A stretch of DNA of 64,000 nucleotides from Diploscapter coronatus (Eukaryota; Nematoda; Chromadorea; Rhabditida; Rhabditidae), in the NCBI GenBank assembly GCA_964036155.1, contig OZ038422.1, forward strand, positions 58,303,201-58,367,200. Reading direction: 5' to 3'. Each line of letters starts with the position of its first letter. The stretch's first letter is position 1. The position numbers and the translations under genes were made by a program. This document shows positions 59,245-64,000 of this stretch, in pieces. The notes under the pieces were generated by a model. That model had not been told where the DNA came from and ran no database searches. It saw only the letters and a list, made by a program, of their open reading frames with translations.

Positions 59245-62130
59245 GTAAAAATTACCGTCACGGTAATTTTAAAATTTACCGTAACGGTAAAAAAATTACA
59301 ATTCAATTTACTGTAACGGTAAAAAAATTACAATTCAATTTACCGTAACAGTAAAAAAATTACAATTCAATTTACTGTAACGGTAAAAAATTACTGCAAC
59401 AGTAAAATATTTACATTTTCATATCAACCATCATTTTTTCCGTTTTTTTAAATAGGTGTTTTTATAACAACTAATTTTAGCATATGACATTTCTTAGAGT
59501 AGTGTTTTTATAGAGGGATAGATGATACCCAAAAAGTCGATCCTCAAATTTCGAGTTCATTTTTCACCCCTGAGGGTTTTCGACTACGCTGATTACGAAT
59601 CTGATGGTTAAAACCCGATCCGACCATTTGTTCCGCATGTTCCGGAAGGGTCGGATCCGGTCGTTCCGCAAAATTCGAATTTGGTATTAAAATACTCGCA
59701 GAGACCAGCTGAGCACGATTCTGAAAAGATCTCGTCGGAATGACGCCGAATAAGGAAGTTATGATGAACATAGTGAATCATATGGAAAATTTCATGTCGA
59801 TTTTTCGCTTCTTTTAATTTTTAATTTTTAATTTTTTTAAAGTGCCGGATTCCGTGAGTTATTTATACTAGAAAGTAGCCCAGGTCTTCTAGTTTCTGAA
59901 GCACTTGATCGTTTTCCTATAAACTGTCTGCTAGCGGAGAAATGCCACTTCTTCGAAGAGTTGTCATGACCCATTCTTGCCTAATTTGATTTAAAAATTC
60001 ATAACTTCCATGATTCTAAACCAAATTCGATCATTCTTTTTTTATTTGATAGAATTTAGTCTATAGATTATTAGACAATAAAATAAGAATTTTTTGAATA
60101 TCAATTTCTGCAGAAATACGCACCTTTCGCGTCTTGATTCTGTACTTTTCGATCCTTACTATTCTTACGCGTAAATGACGCTGGAAAAATTCGTCCTTCC
60201 AGTATGTTGTGTAGAATGACATGCTGAACAACTTTTGTTCCAGAATCTACCCTGGATTCGTTATCGTTAGGGCTGCAGAATTTTTTGAAGTGCAATGGCC
60301 AAATTCAGCATAATGATTTTTTAGTAAAAATTTTTAAAAATTCATAACTTTCTTATCTTTGAACCAAATTCGATAATTATTTTTTTATTTTGTAGGTTTT
60401 ATCAAGGAGAGTATGGAAAGAATAAAAATAAATTTTTAGGACAATATTTTTGACAGGTAAAAGTTACCCGGAGATACCCTATACACCCGTACTGGATTTA
60501 CAAGGGCAATGTGAGTTAACGTCGGAATTTTCTATGAAATCTTGTAGAGCTGTTCAAGTTTATCAGCTTTCGTTCCAGGACTTTTTCTAGAATGTGCACA
60601 CACAGGGAGCTATGAATTTTTGAAAATTTTCGTTAAAAAAGCATTATGCTGAATTTGGTCGTCTCACTTCAAAAAATTCTGCAGCTCCAACGGTAACGAT
60701 TCAGGGGTTGGTCCAACGACAAAAGTTATTCGTAGTGTCATTCTACACAACATGCCGAAAGGACCGATTTTTCCAACGCCATTTACGCGCAGAGGTAGTA
60801 CGAATCGAAAAGTACGCAATCAAGACGCTAAAAGTGCGCATTTCTGCAGAAATTGATATTCAAAAAAATTCTTATTTGATTGTCTGATAATCTATGGATT
60901 AAATGCTATTTGATAAAAAAAGAATGACCGAATTTGGTTTAAAATTATGAAAGTTATGAATTTTTAAACTTTTTCTTCCATAGAAATCACTCTAGTTTTA
61001 CGCATTCAAGGCGTTTTTTCACGCCAGGATCCTCCATCTTTTTCACAAAATCTATATCCTTTTACACAGAATTGAATGGACTTTCAAATAATATAATTTC
61101 CAGCAGGCTTTTCTTCCTATCGATGGAGTCAAAATCGCGAAAAACCGTCGCCGGTCATGGTTACTTTTTCGGAAATTAAATGTTTGGTGGAAAATTTTTG
61201 ATAGTAGAAGGTAGTCGTAGTTACATTATTTGTAGAGTTTTTCATGGGCTATTCAATGCTGAAAACCCTATTCGATTTGGTTTAGAAGTAAGGAAGTTGC
61301 GATTTTTTTCCGAGGTCGTATCTGTCAAAACTTTAAGCTACCGTAATCCTGCGTAAGATAGTTTTTGCGAAAAACGGATAGCACCATGAGAATCAGCGTG
61401 AAAAACTACACCATATAGGTGAAATTCAGCCAAATCGGCGAACCCCTGTTCCGTAACACTTGGAGTGGCCCGAACATTCAGTCATAATTTTTTTTAGAAA
61501 AAAACGAAAATAAACCTGGAAAAATGGGTAAAAATTCTCAAAATAACAAGAAAAATTGAAAAAATGTTGAAAAATGACTTAAAAGAAAAATTACCGTGAC
61601 AGTAAAAAAATTACATGATAGAGTTATCATGTAATTTTTTTACCGTCACGGTAAATTGCCAGTCTGACGTAGTGGCTAAACAAAGTTGCGGTTTTTTTGC
61701 ACATAATTGAAGATCCGTATCCTAAGTGGCAGAATGAGTAAAAAAAATGGAGACAATTAAGCTCTAATTAGAATAATTAGGCTAATTTGGGACGAAGTAA
61801 AATGAGACAGTAATATTTTATTGTGACAGTAATTTTTTTTACTGTGACGGTAATTTTTTTACCGTGACAGTAAATTGAATTGTAATTTTTTTACCGTGAC
61901 GGTAAATTGAATTGTAATTTTTTTACCGTTACAGTAAATTGAATTGTAATTTTTTACTATGGAACTCCTTCACATTTTCGTTGAATTTTACCGTGACGGT
62001 AATTTTTTTACAATCAAAATTACCGTGACGGTAATTTTTTTACAATCAAAATTACCGTGACAGTAATTTTTTTACCGTCACAGTAAATTAAATTACCGTG
62101 ACGGTAATTTTTACTTAGGTCCCACCCCTG
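59229..62130. mobile_element. Large foldback element with palindrome-array ends
   Basis: The element is 2,902 bp with long terminal inverted repeats beginning CAGGGGTGGGACCTAAGTAA. The first 190 bases or so, and the last 320, are arrays of the 11-base palindrome ACCGTNACGGT (with ACTGT/ACAGT variants), separated by AAAAAATTACAATTCAATTT. Inner parts also pair: 60110-60310 is the complement of 60640-60860 (CTGCAGAAATACGCAC, ATGACATGCTGAACAA). Parts of each arm are unpaired (about 59430-59870 and 60980-61680). No open frame longer than about 75 codons exists, so it must be non-autonomous. The CAGGGGTGGG end resembles hAT-type ends, but no 8-base target duplication is visible; TA flanks both sides. 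It has inserted in the F-box gene's last exon. Confidence 0.85.
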
Positions 62131-62762
62131 TATGGCAATTACTAAATGGTGGAGTCTTTTCCACAATATTTCTTTCAAATTTCATCATCTCGTCTATCTT
62201 TAACTATAGCACTCCGCCATTTAGTAACTACTATCCTGTATCGATTATTATTATTAAACTCTTATATGTATAATTTCATAAGGAAAATTTTCTAAATCCC
62301 TAAATCAGAATAAATTCAAAAATCTGTTCCATTAGTGCTAGAGGCTCACTATATTCAACCCACTATCTTTCTATAATCTCTCACCTTTCCCTCTACTATC
62401 TCATTTTCCCGCCAATGCCGCCTAGCGACACTGTTCATTCCCTCTCTACATTTTCCCCTACTCCTTAGTTAAATTGTTCCCTCTCTTCAACCACTGACTA
62501 CTGGTCATTTTCATCTCGTTTTCCCCGATCAGTGAGTTTCGCGTTTCCGTCTTGGACGGTAGGTCCTAATTTTCGTTTATCAACTCTTCTAAAATTTTCT
62601 ATTTTCCTTGTTGTGCTAGACAATAAATAATTGCCAATAGCTTGTGACTGACATGCACCACTCGATAAGCATAACAATGTTACCTTATTTCAAATGGACA
62701 TAGCGTAAAATTATTGAGAATTTTTTTTTTTTATAATTTCGAGCGTAGATATTTTTTACTAT
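62131..62762. other. Spacer between the two large element copies
   Basis: Contains one small foldback at 62139-62228 (arms TTACTAAATGGTGGAGT and ACTCCGCCATTTAGTAAC) and otherwise A/T-rich DNA. No gene is supported. The first bases could be the original continuation of the F-box exon. Confidence 0.55.
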
Positions 62763-64000
62763 CAGGGGTGGGACCTAAGTAAAAATTACCGTCACGGTAA
62801 TTTAATTTACTGTGACGGTAAAAAAATTACTGTCACGGTAATTTTGATTGTAAAAAAATTACCGTCACGGTAATTTTGATTGTAAAAAAATTACCGTCAC
62901 GGTAAAATTCAACGAAAATGTGAAGGAGTTCCATAGTAAAAAATTACAATTCAATTTACTGTAACGGTAAAAAAATTACAATTCAATTTACCGTCACGGT
63001 AAAAAAATTACAATTCAATTTACTGTCACGGTAAAAAAATTACCGTCACAGTAAAAAAAATTACTGTCACAATAAAATATTACTGTCTCATTTTACTTCG
63101 TCCCAAATTAGCCTAATTATTCTAATTAGAGCTTAATTGTCTCCATTTTTTTTACTCATTCTGCCACTTAGGATACGGATCTTCAATTATGTGCAAAAAA
63201 ACCGCAACTTTGTTTAGCCACTACGTCAGACTGGCAATTTACCGTGACGGTAAAAAAATTACATGATAACTCTATCATGTAATTTTTTTACTGTCACGGT
63301 AATTTTTCTTTTAAGTCATTTTTCAACATTTTTTCAATTTTTCTTGTTATTTTGAGAATTTTTACCCATTTTTCCAGGTTTATTTTCGTTTTTTTCTAAA
63401 AAAAATTATGACTGAATGTTCGGGCCACTCCAAGTGTTACGGAACAGGGGTTCGCCGATTTGGCTGAATTTCACCTATATGGTGTAGTTTTTCACGCTGA
63501 TTCTCATGGTGCTATCCGTTTTTCGCAAAAACTATCTTACGCAGGATTACGGTAGCTTAAAGTTTTGACAGATACGACCTCGGAAAAAAATCGCAACTTC
63601 CTTACTTCTAAACCAAATCGAATAGGGTTTTCAGCATTGAATAGCCCATGAAAAACTCTACAAATAATGTAACTACGACTACCTTCTACTATCAAAAATT
63701 TTCCACCAAACATTTAATTTCCGAAAAAGTAACCATGACCGGCGACGGTTTTTCGCGATTTTGACTCCATCGATAGGAAGAAAAGCCTGCTGGAAATTAT
63801 ATTATTTGAAAGTCCATTCAATTCTGTGTAAAAGGATATAGATTTTGTGAAAAAGATGGAGGATCCTGGCGTGAAAAAACGCCTTGAATGCGTAAAACTA
63901 GAGTGATTTCTATGGAAGAAAAAGTTTAAAAATTCATAACTTTCATAATTTTAAACCAAATTCGGTCATTTTTTTTTATCAAATAGCATTTAATCCATAG
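62763..64000. mobile_element. Second copy of the large foldback element, inverted, cut by the window
   Basis: From CAGGGGTGGGACC at 62763 the sequence is essentially the exact reverse complement of 62130 down to about 60893, including the irregular order of palindrome variants and the marker TTCAACGAAAATGTGAAGGA. Only scattered single-base changes are seen. The two copies face each other across 632 bases. The window ends about 1.2 kb into this copy. Confidence 0.9.

Noticed and set aside
59229..59420. Regular repeats that could suggest a CRISPR-like array
   Set aside because: The units are palindromes with identical spacers inside a transposon end of a eukaryotic genome; there are no unique spacers and no cas genes.
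59229..62130. hAT transposon
   Set aside because: The CAGGGGTGGG end is hAT-like, but there is no transposase and no 8-base target duplication, so the class is left open.

Overview
This is a 64 kb piece of a eukaryotic genome, almost certainly from a nematode. The genes are split into many short exons by mostly short introns, and the introns end in the compact TTTCAG/TTTTAG acceptor typical of nematodes. The gene content also fits: a Clc-like (claudin-related) membrane protein, an astacin-family protein, a nematode-style C-type lectin domain and a short F-box protein. No species can be named from the sequence alone. Gene models below were built by hand from splice signals, exon phase and protein motifs. 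Exon edges are predictions.

Left part (1-23,700). A long unrecognised protein gene on the + strand runs off the left edge (1-6,057). It faces a - strand gene for a coiled-coil, Arg/Gly-rich protein (7,466-10,113). Next comes a RECQ5-type helicase remnant (10,707-12,408) that lacks the helicase core, carries a probable frameshift and sits against a fragment of a kelch gene. The source-like kelch gene follows on the - strand (13,738-15,472) with a tandem copy of its 5' half (15,674-16,300). Then come a small secreted-protein gene behind a TATA box, an orphan last exon of an SLC35B4-like nucleotide-sugar transporter, and a full Clc-like gene on the - strand (19,321-22,337).

Middle (23,700-35,300). 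A duplicated non-coding block of about 0.5 kb has a dead mariner transposon inside one copy. It is followed by a striking + strand gene (28,250-33,829). That gene joins an astacin-like domain with a destroyed zinc site to an EGF-like domain, a CUB domain, a Thr/Ser linker and a C-type lectin domain.

Right part (35,300-64,000). Two checkpoint genes lie side by side on the + strand: rpa-2 (RPA 32 kDa subunit, 35,308-38,088, with an E2F-like promoter site) and an ATR kinase orthologue (39,120-55,714). In the cell, RPA-coated single-stranded DNA is what recruits ATR, so the pair is functionally linked. An F-box gene (57,549-59,244) has its last exon interrupted by a 2.9 kb foldback element built from arrays of the palindrome ACCGTNACGGT. 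A second, near-identical copy in the opposite direction starts at 62,763 and runs off the window, and a diverged relative lies at 56,520-56,735. Small foldback (MITE-like) repeats are scattered through introns and intergenic DNA, including several ATR introns. I saw no rRNA, convincing tRNA, CRISPR array or prokaryotic feature.
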